Translations under genes and position numbers: made by a program
Part shown: positions 1-11,511 of the stretch, in pieces
Numbering within the stretch: the first letter of the stretch is position 1
Layout: each line of letters opens with the position of its first letter
The notes under the pieces: generated by a model
What the model was told of the DNA's origin: nothing
Databases searched by the model: none
What the model saw: the letters and a program-made list of their open reading frames with translations, nothing else
NCBI RefSeq assembly: GCF_003576645.1
Contig: NC_044919.1
Location: 25,146,476 to 25,210,475, forward strand
Direction: 5' to 3'
DNA length: 64,000 nt
Source of the DNA: Ipomoea triloba
Taxonomy: Eukaryota > Streptophyta > Magnoliopsida > Solanales > Convolvulaceae

Positions 1-10
1 AGAACCCATT

Positions 11-2050
11 TCATCTTTGCACTTTTAGTTGCATTTGCACAGAAAAAAAAAGGAAACAATCATCTGCAAATAAAAGATGTGAAATTGGCGGGGCCCCTCT
101 ATCAACAAATACACCATGCAACGAACCTTGTATCATTTGTCGATCAATTAAAGCCCTTAATCCCTCAGCAATAAATAGGAAAAGATATGGAGAAAGGGGA
201 TCACCTTGCCGGAAGCCTCTTCCCAGAATAATTGGGTCGAATTGTTGTTGCTCATGCAAAACGTGATACTTAACTGAGCTAACAGTTTCAATCATTAAAT
301 CAACCCACTTCCTATCGAACCCCATTTTCAACATCACCCCTTTTAAAAACTGCCACTCAACATGGTCAAATGTCTTGCTCATATCAACTTTCAAAGAACC
401 AACGCATTTTTTTCCTTGAGTCTTACGTTTCAGGAAGTGATGAGTTTCATACGCAAGCATGATATTATCAAATATTAATCATCCCGGAACAAATACACTC
501 TGAGCTTGTGAAATAAGACCATTCAACATAGTTTTCAATCGGTTAGCACATACCTTGGTCGTAATTCTATATAGTACATTGCAAAAAGCAATCGGGTGAA
601 GGTCTTTCATTGAGTCTAGATTAGCTTTTTTCGGGATTAAAACTATGAAAGTGTCATTGGCCTTTGTTGGCAATTTGGTTAAATCCACAAAATTCCTACA
701 GAACATCGTCACATCATTCCCAACAATGTCCCAAAAATGCTGAAAAAACCCCAACCCCAACCCCAACCCATTGGGACTTGGAGATTTATCGAGATGCATT
801 TGGAAAACTGCATGGTGTACTTCTTCTGCACTAATCGGTCTAAGCAATGTGGTACTTTCCTCAGGTTTCAAACGAGACGTTATGCAATCCAAAACCTCAT
901 CCATTTCACATTGAGAAGTTGTAAACAGATTTGTAAAATAGTCCAGCACTACCTCTCACATTTCCTCCATAGAATCAACCATGACACTGTCCTCTCTCCT
1001 CAATTTCTTAATCTGATTTCAATGCCTTCTGGACTTAACAACATTATGAAAATATTTTGTGTTAAGATCTCCTTCATTGTATCAATGTTCCTTAGCTCTT
1101 TGTTTCCAATAGATATGTTGTTGATTAAGCAAAGATAAACACGTCTCATACGAAGGTGATCCAGACAAGTTTTGCATAAGTCAATCTTGCGCTGAAATTC
1201 TTTATTGTAACTTTTGCCCCACCTCCATAAATCAATACCACACGCTTCTATACGGCCCAACACATTAATCCCCGTGGTTCAGTTTCGATTGTTAATAATA
1301 ATCTCCATGCATTTATCTTCCCGTATCTACATATTATCGAAAGAGAATCGACGACAGCAGGTGCCATTCATAATTACCACTAGTGTGAGGACAAGCCATA
1401 AATGATCACTATACGGGCAAGTCAATGAGCAAGCCTTTGCACCTTCATATAACATAAACCAAGAGTCTGTAGTGAGGATTCAGTCGAGTTTTTCCTCAAC
1501 CATATCCAAAGTACCCTAAGATCTCTCCCAAGTAAACTGATTGCCTATAAACGCAAAATCCTAGAGACCACCATCCGCTATAGCTTCGCTAAAACTAGTA
1601 ATTAGCTAATTAGGGTGAGGGTTGTGCCCTCTCTTCTCAGTTTGGTGCAGCAGATCATTATAGTCCCCCATAATCACCCATGGCATTATACTCAAACCAG
1701 CTAAACCTCAAAGTAGTTACCATGATTCTCTCCTTCAGGACTACTCTAAGTAGCCATATTAGCTAGTAAACCTCCATTTCGGGCTGCCAATATCAAGGGC
1801 ACGGTTGAATCAATATGATTACTTGAGTATCTCGTCATTCCATAACAAATCAACCCCCCTCAATGACCGCAAGCATCAACCACAAACATATTCTAAAAAC
1901 CCAGTTGCACTCTTATCGGTTCCATTTTTTGCTTTATCATAAACGTTTCCATAAAAAAATACCACATTTGGCCTCCTCACATGGATGATATCCACTAGTA
2001 CATGAATTTCCATTGGGTTACCAAGCCCTCGACAATTCCACGCAAGGAGA
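11..2050 (-). pseudogene. LINE ORF2 (endonuclease + reverse transcriptase) remnant
   Basis: The endonuclease domain starts with AWNCRGLGNP and keeps GDYND (about 1656-1672) and PYSDH (about 1402-1416), the metal-binding and catalytic blocks of APE-like LINE endonucleases. A linker piece is at 1000-1263. The reverse transcriptase follows: the IPKKANLDSMKDLHPIAFCN block at 479-949, then GFRQGDPLSPYLFLF and the catalytic LLFADD near 50-80 in the piece 11-460. In an active element ORF2 nicks the target and copies the RNA there. Here at least four stops or frameshifts separate the blocks. The RNase H and 3' UTR lie beyond the window. Confidence 0.85.
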
Positions 2051-2176
2051 CTCATAATTCTAGGCAGGCCTGCTGAGCAAAGCCTGTCTGATCCCCATTT
2101 TTTAGCAACAAGGAGACTCCTAATTCTAGGTGGGCCTGTTGAGCAAAGCTTGCCCCATCCCCGTTTTTTAGCACCA
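2045..2176 (-). repeat. 65-bp tandem duplication at the LINE ORF1/ORF2 junction
   Basis: Two adjacent copies of about 65 bp (2045-2109 and 2110-2175) share GAGACTC, TAATTCTAGG, GGCCTG, TGAGCAAAGC and a T-run, with scattered substitutions. In translation both give LKNGD, FAQQA and LEL. It is a local duplication within the dead LINE. Confidence 0.75.
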
Positions 2177-2239
2177 AGGTCTCACCGTCCATATAAGAAA
2201 TACTCCTACCACTTTCTTCAACCTCAATCTCCAACCTTC

Positions 2240-2830
2240 TCTTTTATTCGGTCACAACAATCTTAGTAATAGCCACCTCATGATCCTTATGGCTCCTAAG
2301 AACAACAATTGACAACGGGAGCAGAACTTGTGGTTCCTTACCCTTGTCAGTATGTATAAAGTTGGTACTCCCCTCATGGACCTCCGTGTGCACATTAACA
2401 GCCTCCGCTCCAGGAGACCTCCAGTTTTATCATTCAATATTGGATTTCGATGTAATCTATCACTAGCCAATAGTAGGAACCATTCTTCTCGATCCTACAC
2501 ACAAATATGCACCATACAATTTCTCAACAGTCGAATCAATACCTTGTAGAGCTTTTATGCAGAACTTGTTCCCATGCCCAATTAATTTACACAAAAAAAT
2601 AGAAAGTTGTTAGTCTTTCAAACCGAAAATCCACAACAGACTAGGAATCGTTATCCCTCTTCAGTTTCATATGCTTTTTAATGGATTTGTCACATCGGTC
2701 AACACTCAAACTCGGTAGAATGTTCACATGGAACCATCAAATTTCCTTTCATTAGTTTTAACCCACGTGTCAAGAAAACATCCGATAGCTTTAACCACCA
2801 CTCTATGTCGAAAGTCGCCATGACTACCAG
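2240..2830 (-). pseudogene. LINE ORF1 (nucleic-acid-binding protein) remnant
   Basis: Minus-strand translation shows a segment like the DUF4283 region of plant LINE ORF1 and then a zinc knuckle, CKLIGHGNKFC, near 2560-2600. The following GAYLCVGSRR-like stretch also fits the family. In-frame stops and frame changes break it into pieces of 60-72 codons. In intact L1 elements ORF1 binds the element RNA. This copy cannot encode a full protein. The assignment rests on the knuckle plus the position directly upstream of the endonuclease. Confidence 0.6.
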
Positions 2831-3017
2831 AAAGAGAAAAACGACTGAAACCCTAAAATAGTGTAACCCTAGAGAGAAACTTGTGAAAGGAGCGAAAGAA
2901 AAATTTTCTAAAATTTTGTGTCTTAATGAGCTAACCTGCTTAATTAACCTGTAAAGAACTCATTTAATTAAACAATTAAAATTAGTGTTAGTTATGATTT
3001 TTATATTATTTTATCAT

Positions 3018-3188
3018 GTTAAATTACCGAAATGGTCCCCCGACTATTGCGAAATTACCAATTTGGTCCGTGACATATTTTCGTGCACAAATAAGTCCTT
3101 GACTATGAAAACTTTCACCATTTTGGTCCTCCGTTTGGGCAGTCGTTAGTAGGCCGTGTAATTGGAGGTTATTCATGTCATTTCGCAC
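3018..3188 (+). repeat. MULE left terminal inverted repeat
   Basis: It starts GTTAAATTACCGAAATGG, and its reverse complement recurs at 8442-8613 starting GAGTAAATTATCGAAATGG. The match continues to GTCATTTCGCAC at the inner edge. The 9-bp target duplication TTTTATCAT sits immediately outside at 3009-3017. Confidence 0.93.
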
Positions 3189-3868
3189 CATAACTAGGCA
3201 GCCCGGACTGCCCGCGTAGCCATTTTACAGAGAACGGTGAAAAGCCCCAAATAATTTAACCAAAACTGTAAATTGGTCGCATTCTCCTATGGAGAAACAA
3301 CCGACGAAGCTTGTGTAAATTGGTCACATTCTCCTATTCGAAAGGTCTGGGTTGTAGTTCGTGTTCTAGTGCGTGTTGAAGTGCGGGTTCATAGTGCAAT
3401 GCAAGCTCCAGGTTCTAGTTCGTCGATAGACACACTTGCAACTAGTAAGGTATGAATTAAATTATATTGTGTGTTTGGTTGTAGAAATTTGTTATGGTTC
3501 CGTATGCATAGGGACCATTGTTGTTGTTGTGGTGACATTATTGGGTAATGGGTAGAGGGATAAAGGTGATTTTACAAGGGGGATGTGTAGCAGTAGTTTG
3601 AAGTGCAATAACTTTATTATCTGTGTGCATTTCTAGGAAAATAGTGTGAGTTATACTGGAAAAATGTGTCATGTAGCAGTAGCTTTTGTGTTGTTGAATT
3701 GCAGTACCTTTACTGGAATGGGGACCACCATTGACTGGAAATTTGTGTTTGCATTTCTGTTGTTTGAATATAGTTGTAATGGGGTCCATTTTGTCTTTTA
3801 ATTCAGTAGCTTTAAGCACATGTGGACCATGAACATCTATTGCAGTAGCTTTATTTAATTTTAGTGGG

Positions 3869-6800
3869 ATGTTACTCTATTCCCTATTGTTTACAGTAGG
3901 TGTTAATTTTAAAGTGTGTAAATTTGTGGTGTTACTTATTGCATTTTTTACAGTAGGTGGTAAAGATAATAATACTTTCAAAGTGAAATTAAGGCATGGT
4001 GGTTGGATAGAGATGGGTAACCCACCTAAATATGTGGGAGGCAGTGTTAGGTGGTTTTCTGACTTGGACTATGACGAATGGGGATTAATAACTTTATGGG
4101 AAAGAGTTGAACAGTTGGGATATAAGAGAGAGGGATGTAGGTGCTTTGCTAAGACTGATAGTGAATTGATTGAGTTAATATTGGATTTAGAGGCTTGGAA
4201 CTTGGTGAACTATATTGTAAGACCTAAGGTTTTGGAGATTTGGGTTATTGTTAGAGTGCTTGGAGAAGATGAGAGGGGTGAAGTTGAGGTAGAAGCTTTT
4301 CAGACTGATGAAGGAGTGGTTGGAGAAGTTGAGAGTACAGATGAAGAGTATGACAGTGGAGATTATTTAGAAGATGAGCTTGACAAGTTTGAAGATAGTG
4401 ATTATGTGATTGATGATTCTGAGTTTTTGAAGTTTATAGATCCAGAAGTGGAGTATGCTGGTGAGGGAAATGTTGTAATTCCATAAACTGAAGTTGCAGA
4501 ACAGGTTCCTACAAATACTAAGGTAGATTTATCATATGGTGAACTGAATTTGGGTGAATCTGTTAGGCCAAATCCTCCCCCTCCTGATCTGCCATCTCCT
4601 TTGTGGCTTGGTAGATCTTTTTTAAGTAAAGAAGATTTCAAAACTGCAGTGAAAACATATGCTATACAGTATGGAAAAGAGCTGAAATATAAAAAGAATG
4701 ATAAGGTAAGATGTGTAGCTATATGTACCCAAGTGAATTGTCAGTGGCATGTTACATGTAGAAAAGAGCATGATGAAGGCTTTTGGAGGGTCACTGTTCT
4801 GAATGATGCTCATAGTAACTGTCCATGGGTTGATGACAATAAGTTTATAACTTCATCATTTGTTGCAAAGAGATGGAAGACACAAATTGCAGGAAATAGT
4901 AACTGGAAAATGAAGGAATTTAGATAGACTGTTTGTACTGGTGAACACCATTCCTTAACTAAAAGGCAAGCCTACAAGGCAATGGACTTTGCTAAGCAAG
5001 AAATCAAGGGTGAGCTTGAAGACAATTTCAACAAAATTTGGAGTTACTATTTAGAGATCCAAAAAACAAATCCGAGGACAACTTGTGAGGTTAAGTTATT
5101 TGACTTAGAGTATGATGGTAGTAAGAGGTTCCTTAGGATGTAAATGTGCTGGGATGCTTGTAAAGTTGGTTTCAAGTATTGTAGAAATTTGATTGGAGTG
5201 GATGGGTTTCACATTAAGGATAAAGCTGGAGGGATGATGCTCACTGCTATTGGTATTATTGGGAATGAAAGTATATTCCCTATTGCATATGCCATAGTGG
5301 AAGGGGAGAACAAAGAATCTTGGTGCTGGTTTTTGGGACTCTTAGCAAGGGACCTTGAGATTGACTATGGGTCTCAACATCTATATACCTTCATGTCTGA
5401 CAAGCAGAAAGGTCTTATCCCTGCATTTGAGGAAAAGCTACCTTTGGTTAGTCATCGGTTTTGTGTATGACATTTGCATGGCAATATGATGGTGGTTAGG
5501 TTTGGAGGTTAGACAATCAGAAATGCACTATGGAAGGCTGCTAGAGCCACAATTGTAAGTACATTTACAACATTTCTAAGGGAGTTAAAGTCATTAGATG
5601 TGGGGGTGGGGGCATTTGAATGGTTAAGTGATAAACATCCATCTCATTGGTCTAGATCACATTTCTCATCAACTGCCAAATGTGACATGCTTGTGAATAA
5701 CATATGTGAAAGCTTTAATGCTATGATATTAGATGCAAGAGATAGCACTCTAATACACTTCCTTGAGATAGTGAGGAAGTAAGTGATGCTCAGGCTATTT
5801 GAATGTAGAAAGCAGGCAAGCAATTGGAATATGTCCAGCAATATGTAAGAAAATTGATGTGTTTGAGAAAGCAACAGGAGGGTACTGGGCATACCAAAGC
5901 ACTGAAGTATTGTTTGAAGTGAAGGGAGCTACTGAACAACATCAAGTTGACATTGGAATTAGGACATGTTTATGTAGGAAGTGGCAACTCACTAGCATAC
6001 CTTGCAGGCATGTAATTTGTGCTCTTTGGGTCAAGTTTGGAAAGGCCCCATTGCATGACTTTGTTGATGATTGCTACAGTATTGAGAATTACAAGAAAGC
6101 TTACTCTGGTAGCATTCACCCTATGGCTGGGCCTCAAGAATGGCCATACACTGATAGCGAGCCCCCTCTTCCTCCTTTGTTTAGTAAAAAGGTAGGCAGG
6201 CCTAGAAAAATGAGGAAGAAATCTGCTGGTGAAATAACAAAAGATGGAATTCGGTTTTCAAGAAGCGCCGTGACACTATATTGCTCAATCTGCAAGAAAA
6301 TAGGGCATAATAGTAGGAGGTGCCCTAAGGTAAATAAGTTAATACTTTTATTCCAATCAAAGTTTGAATATTTGCTGTTTTTAACTAAATAAAGTAATAC
6401 CATAACATGTAAGCAGAGAAGAGCAGCCCAAAGAGCCCAAGGTGATATTCCAGTTGCCCAGATCCCATTCCAGCAGCCCATGAAGTCCAGAGTGACATTC
6501 CAGCAGCCCATGAAATCCAGAGTGACAGTCCAGCAGCCCAGGATCCCATTCCAGCAGCCCAGGATCCCACTCCAGCAGCCCAGCCAGCCCAAGGTGGTAG
6601 TCCAGCAGTCCAAGGTCCCATTCCAGCAACCCAATTGCCAAGTCTGGAAGAAATCCCACTAGCTGATTTTGAATCAGTTTCAGAAGAAGATACACAAGTA
6701 AGTTTTGACTCCTATATTGTTTTTGATCAAATATTTTCAAACTGGTGGAAGACATGCTAACTATTGACTCCTATATTGTAGTTGATCCTTTATTAAGTGT

Positions 6801-7220
6801 AGGAGACAACACTTACCCGATTGTTGAAGATGTTAATTCTCAAATTAAAGGTAATTGATAAGCTTGTATGCCAAAATGACATTGTAGTATTGTATTGTGT
6901 TTATTTATACTCTTGTTGATTACATAAATTACCTTGTAGGACTCACAACTGATAACAATCAAGATGAGGGAATGAAAGTTACTTCCCATGGTGTGAGGAT
7001 TAGTTATGGCCAACCTCCAAAAAGAAAAAAGACAACAGTTCATGGTAGCAAGGGTAAACAACTTGATGAAACTTCTAGTGCACCCCATGCAAAGAAACAA
7101 AAGACATTGGGAATGACAAAATCAAGGATTGTTATTGGCTGGAAATACAGGACAAGATCAACTGTGATGTTTAAGTCTAAGCATGGTGGAAATAGAAATG
7201 CCCCTATTGATATAGACTAG
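3869..7220 (+). pseudogene. MULE transposase (MuDR type), broken by stops
   Basis: The first piece (3869-4486) holds HGG...YVGGSVRWFSDLDYDEW, the PB1-like N-terminal domain of plant MULE proteins, then an acidic stretch. Next comes the DNA-binding region (4550-4927, CVAICTQVNCQWHV). The catalytic core has GVDGFHIK (first Asp), SDKQKGL (second Asp) and the block NNICESFNAMI. The C-terminal piece (5799-6392) has a SWIM zinc finger (CLC...CRHV) and a CCHC knuckle (CSICKKIGHNSRRC). After a likely intron (donor about 6330, acceptor about 6416) comes a Gln/Pro-rich repeat, then final exons to a stop at 7218-7220. In-frame stops after 4486, 4927, 5143, 5470, 5510 and 5782 destroy it. The stop at 5468-5470 is TGA where the family has CVRHLHGN, which fits CGA to TGA decay. 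Confidence 0.88.
6425..6640 (+). repeat. CAGCAGCCC-rich minisatellite in the MULE transposase tail
   Basis: About eight imperfect copies of a 24-36 bp unit ending in CCAGCAGCCC encode repeats such as RVTFQQP, RIPFQQP and KVPFQQP. The reading frame stays open across the array, so it was probably part of the protein's disordered tail between the zinc knuckle and the last exons. Confidence 0.7.
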
Positions 7221-7791
7221 GATGTGTATGGATCAATGCTTTATTTTTTGGATATATATATTTTGGCAGCTTTAGAATGGAACAATGCAGTAGTTCTTGA
7301 ATGGATATATTTTTTCCAGTTTATGAATGGAACAATGGTGTAGTTTTAATAGGGCACTATGTTCTTTTTTGAAAACAGGCACTATGTTCTTGAATGCACT
7401 ATGTTAATGTAATAGGGCAATTGGGCATGTTTTTGGCACTATGTTGCTGTAATGGATTGTAATGTAATAATGTTCTTGTTTTGGCCAGTTTTGAATGGAA
7501 CAATTGGGCATGTTTTTGGCACTATGTTGTTGTAATGGATTGTAGTGTTTTGGCCTATTAATGAATGAATATATTTTTGGTAGTTTGGCACATTCATTTA
7601 CACATTGGCAAATGTTGACAGCTTTTTACCATTCTAACAATTGGCAGCTTGGCATATTCATTCACACATTATCACATGCTGCCAGTTTTTGACCATTCTA
7701 ACATTGAGCATTCAAAAGCATTTATAAATTCAACATTCCCAGCCAATGTCACAACATTTGGGCAATTTTTGACCATACTTACATAACACTG
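7221..7791 (+). other. MULE 3' non-coding stretch with short direct repeats
   Basis: No coding signal. The phrase TTTTTGGCACTATGTTG plus the following TGTAATGGATTG occurs at about 7430-7460 and again at 7512-7545, and GGCACTATGTTCTTGAATG-like pieces recur. This is probably the shared 3' region between the convergent transposase and GRF genes. Confidence 0.55.
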
Positions 7792-8302
7792 TTAAGTTAA
7801 ATATTTAACACCAACACAATTACACTTGAACCGCCAACTACTAAATAGTAACATTGTTACACAAACAAATACAATAACCACAATAACTTTAATTTTCACA
7901 CTGGAATTATATGCCTTTCTAATCTTCACTTTTAGAGCTTCATTTTCTTGGTCATTTTGGTTTATTCTTCTTAGCGACCCAGGAATAATCATCTTGGACC
8001 TTGAACACATTGGAGGGTTAAACCATCTCACAAATCCACAACCACCAACACCCCTCCCCTGTGTACAAAACAAAAAAAAAATCAATTTACCCAAAACAAA
8101 ATCAGTATAACCAAAAAACGATCATTACTACTCGATTATCATATTCACAATCCCAATATCTTCTTCCCGGGTTTTGATCCGTCCACGATGTCCGCACCTT
8201 CAACCTTTGACCACACTGACAATAAGATATAGATCTTTCCTCTCCATTGTAAACCCGTGAACGATAAGAACTCTCCTCGCTGTTGGCATACCTACCTTGC
8301 AT
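7792..8302 (-). CDS. GRF-type zinc-finger protein with C-terminal membrane segment (MULE cargo)
   Basis: Two exons on the minus strand, 8302-8132 and 8058-7792, join in phase at CGA|GTAGTA...CACAG|GGG to give 145 residues with no stop. Exon 1 starts at the only in-frame ATG (8302). Residues 27-69 match the GRF zinc finger: YCQCG (C28, C30), TSW, NPGRRYWDC (C52), then CGFVRW (C64). Next come PPMCSRSKMIIPG, a charged helix-prone stretch (about 87-108) and a hydrophobic segment near residues 114-130 that could be a tail anchor. GRF fingers bind single-stranded nucleic acid in APE2, TOP3A and NEIL3. The role of these small plant membrane versions is unknown to me. The gene lies inside the MULE inverted repeats, convergent with the transposase. 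It is intact while the transposase is not. I see the motifs and splice sites directly; expression is inference. Confidence 0.78.
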
Positions 8303-8441
8303 ATCAGTAGTATCCTTGTGCGATTGTTGAGCGCGACTTCAGTGGTAGGGAACCCAGTAGCAAGAGAAACCAGTAGCTAGAAAGCATGAATGGATTGAAA
8401 TAGGGTTCATCAATTAAATACGAAGGGAATTAGGTCTTTTA

Positions 8442-8613
8442 GTGCGAAATGACGTGAATAACCTCCAATTACACGACCTACTAACGACTGCACAAACGGA
8501 AGACCAAAATGGTGAAAGTTTTCATAGTTAAGGACTTATTTGTGCACGAAAATATGTCGAGGACCAAATTGGTAATTTTTCAATAGTCGGGTGACCATTT
8601 CGATAATTTACTC
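8442..8613 (-). repeat. MULE right terminal inverted repeat
   Basis: Inverted partner of 3018-3188. The outer end is followed at 8614-8622 by TTTTATCAT, identical to the left flank. It differs from the left copy by about 15-18 substitutions or small indels. Confidence 0.93.
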
Positions 8614-8622
8614 TTTTATCAT

Positions 8623-9752
8623 TTTAGGAATATTATGGTATGCTATACATTGAATATTTCTTACTATTTTGTTAGATTTAATTTAATTTTTTTTTTAAAA
8701 ATAAAATTTTTATTTTATAAAAAGAAATTATATTAACATGTCAAATGAGTTCTAAACAGGTTATCATGATATACCGTGTTGTGTCGACCCAAAATTTGTT
8801 AACTAAACGTGTCTATTGTGTCAACTTATTCAAAAATCATGTTCATGTTTAGAACTCCAACATGTTAATCAACTATAACGGGTCGTGTCCATATTTAACC
8901 TCTTCATGTTTGTGTCGTTATTGTATCAACACATTTATACAAATTGTCAAGTATAAATTACTTATGATAGTATAATCTAGAAATTAATAAGACAATCTGT
9001 ATTCTACAATTCACTCTGACTTTCAAAAGGTATATTCTATTGTCATATCAACATATTTGCAAATCACCATTTTTTTTTACATCCATATAATTTCTACTCA
9101 CTTTCAAAATATAATATAACAACAACAACAACAACAATAATAATAGTAATAATGTTAGAAATATTTGTTTGTAGATTTTTATGATGCTACCAATTTTTAT
9201 AGTCTTTGTAGACCCTTCAAACTCTCCCATGTAAATCTTTGCATTCTTATCGGATGTTGTTATATTAGAAGGTACGCTCTTAAAAGGAATTTGTTCAAAA
9301 GAAGCGTTATTGGAATAAAACAACCAGAAGGATTGTGTCCGAGAGGAGATAATTTGAAAGATGTTAAACTGACAAAAGACTACAAAACATATGACTCAAA
9401 GTATAATCTCTACAATCACCACATGCTAAGGAGATAGAATTGATGTGTTTTCAAAGCAAAAGGAATGTATCAACCTCAGAAAAAGTTTATATGAGGATAT
9501 ATAAAAGAGATGTTAGGCATAAGCCAACTTGCTTGACACCTACAAGCTTATTTACAAGACAAATTGTTGATAAGTAAAATGAGTCTTTTTTAACCAAAGT
9601 GTGTTTATACTTGATAGAGAAACAGTCTTTACCCTATGGTTCATGGTTGTGCAAGTCAAGGAGTTAGTGGCCGAATCAACCTAGTAAGCTAAGGTTACTT
9701 CGTGACTGACCCTTAGCTGGAGTTTGAACAGACAGTGAAAAACAAAGGCAAC
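8623..9752. other. AT-rich intergenic DNA, no gene seen
   Basis: Nothing coding could be supported. There is a short (AAC)n/(AAT)n microsatellite at about 9118-9155. Around 8760-8930 are phrases such as GTTGTGTCGACCC and CGGGTCGTGTCC that look like eroded hAT-like repeat sequence, also echoed at 29800-29920. Short open frames at 9048-9437 have no recognisable motif. Confidence 0.5.
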
Positions 9753-9966
9753 GCGGAGTTCGTGACTTGTTTCAAGGACTATCATCGGAATATATATGAA
9801 AGACTTCATTTAAATTATATTATGTATACAATATGATCGCAATGCAATATAGTGGATTGCAGAACAAACAAAAATAAATTTGTTTTAGATCGTCCTCAAG
9901 GATTGGGGGTTGGAATAGTCAAAGAAATAACTAGGCACAAGGATGAAGTATTTTTGATGGAAGTTA
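9753..9966 (+). repeat. 214-bp direct repeat, copy 1
   Basis: Near-identical to 11298-11511, same length and orientation, about three base differences seen (for example GATCGCAA versus GATCACAA). It starts GCGGAGTTCGTGACTTG and ends ATGGAAGTTA. It is followed by GGGTCGATCCCACGAGGAG, a phrase I associate with plant LTR-element-derived repeats. It lacks TG...CA ends, so it is not shown to be an LTR. Confidence 0.85.
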
Positions 9967-11297
9967 GGGTCGATCCCACGAGGAGTAACTAGTTTAACTT
10001 ATGTGTTAAGCAATGAGGGGGTTTGGAATGAAATTGACGTTCAAAATAAATAAATAAATAAATAAGAATTAAAAAACAAGAATCAAGTAGAAGTTTACTA
10101 ATGAAATCAAATGAATTTTCAACACTTGGGTCTAAGAAAATATTCACCACCGGATCTTAATTACTGTTCATCGACTACAAGACAAATTCACTTGCATTTG
10201 AGCATTCATTGTGGAATTCATTCCTGTTTTTCCTTAGTCATAGGTAATCAAACACAAGCGGTATTAACTACCCCTAACTATCAAGTAACACAAGACAAGC
10301 GCTTATATTTAACTTGACAGCAGCATTAAAACTAGAAACCAACGAAACTAAACAACATAAACACAAGCGGTTATGTTTAATTTAGATTAATACTCTTCCT
10401 ATGATAAAATTAACACTAAGCCGTGATAAAATTAATCATAGTTGCTACTTAGAAAAGAAAATCAATTATAAGAATTCACTTTCTAATCTAGCTATGAATT
10501 GAACCAGATAATCATTAAATGAAACAACCAATTAAGAAAATAATACAGAAGAATATTAAATACTCATTCCAGATAAATTAAAACAGAATTTTGTCTCTCA
10601 GTATAGAGAACCGGGGTTTACATAATCTTGACCAAGTTTAAGAATTAGCCTCGCAGGGCCATGAACCAGAAAACTTAACAAGAAAAGAAAAAATTGTAAA
10701 CTGTAGAAAAATATAAAATAAAACAGATAGTCTGCTTCTCAAACAACAGGAACTCACCCCTATTTATACACTTCTAACTTCAACAAAAATCTCTTAAATT
10801 CAGGAAAATAATTAATCTGAAAATTAATATGAACCTCTCAAAAATAAACCCAAATATCTGAAATTATCTTTGCCGTTCAATTCCCTGTTGACCGACGAAA
10901 TCCTCAAAGTTTGTCGTTGACATTTGTGCTGCAATTGCCGAAGAAGGCTTCGGTCTTCCTCGTACGTACGTAGTAGCTGCGCAGGGAACAAATTAACAAA
11001 ACTAAACATTTAAATTCTTTTGTTATTTAGCAAATTAGGTTATATAGTTTGGGCTTAATTAATTAAACAAATAAGGAATGGGCCATGTTGTTATTATAGA
11101 CCTAAACTTAAAATAAAATTAAAGAATTGGGTTAAAAACTTGTTGGACTTAAAACTCATTATTAACTAGATAAAATATTTATTTAGCTTATTGATTACTA
11201 GACTCTAAAAATAAATAATTATTATATAATAATAAATAATTAATACAAAAATATTATAAAGATGTACATAAAATAAAGATATAAAATATGTCTATCA
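9967..11297. other. Non-coding DNA between the 214-bp repeats
   Basis: AT-rich with no supported gene. It contains phrases common in LTR leaders, such as CACCCCTATTTATAC near 10755. It may be the body of a small non-autonomous element bounded by the 214-bp repeats, but no primer binding site was found. Confidence 0.35.
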
Positions 11298-11511
11298 GCG
11301 GAGTTCGTGACTTATTTCAAGGACTATCATCGGAATATATATGAAAGACTTCATTTAAATTATATTATGTATACAATATGATCACAATGCAATATAGTGG
11401 ATTGCAGAACAAACAAAAATAAATTTGTTTTAGATCGTCCTCAAGGATTGGGGGTTGGAATAGTCAAAGAAATAACTAGGCACAAGGATGAAGTATTTTT
11501 TATGGAAGTTA
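11298..11511 (+). repeat. 214-bp direct repeat, copy 2
   Basis: Second copy of the repeat at 9753-9966, 1,545 bp further on. The sequences just outside the two copies differ on both sides, so the repeat ends are sharp. Confidence 0.85.

Larger units (their letters stand above)
1..2880 (-). mobile_element. L1-type LINE, decayed, 3' part cut by window edge
   Basis: Reading on the minus strand gives, in order, an ORF1-like region with a zinc knuckle (about 2830-2300), an endonuclease beginning with AWNCRGLGNP (about 2043-2013), and a reverse transcriptase that runs to the window start. This is the order of plant L1 elements. Many stops and frameshifts interrupt every domain, so the copy is dead. 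The 3' end and poly(A) lie outside the window. The 5' end is approximate (2820-2890), placed where coding similarity fades. No target duplication could be sought because one end is missing. Confidence 0.85.
3018..8613 (+). mobile_element. Mutator-like element (MULE) with long TIRs and 9-bp TSD
   Basis: The ends are inverted repeats of about 171 bp (3018-3188 and 8442-8613), roughly 90% identical by eye. The flanks carry a perfect 9-bp direct repeat, TTTTATCAT (3009-3017 and 8614-8622), the target duplication size of Mutator elements. Inside is a plus-strand transposase gene with a MULE core, SWIM zinc finger and CCHC knuckle, broken by several stops. A minus-strand two-exon gene for a GRF zinc-finger membrane protein lies near the right end. 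The element is 5,596 bp. The transposase damage means it cannot move itself, but the good ends and TSD could still serve another MULE enzyme. Confidence 0.93.

Noticed and set aside
746..772. CCCCAA repeat resembling a telomere-like run
   Set aside because: Only four units, inside LINE coding sequence; plant telomeres use CCCTAAA.
9165..9437. 90-codon plus-strand frame
   Set aside because: No recognisable domain, AT-rich context, no splice or start support.
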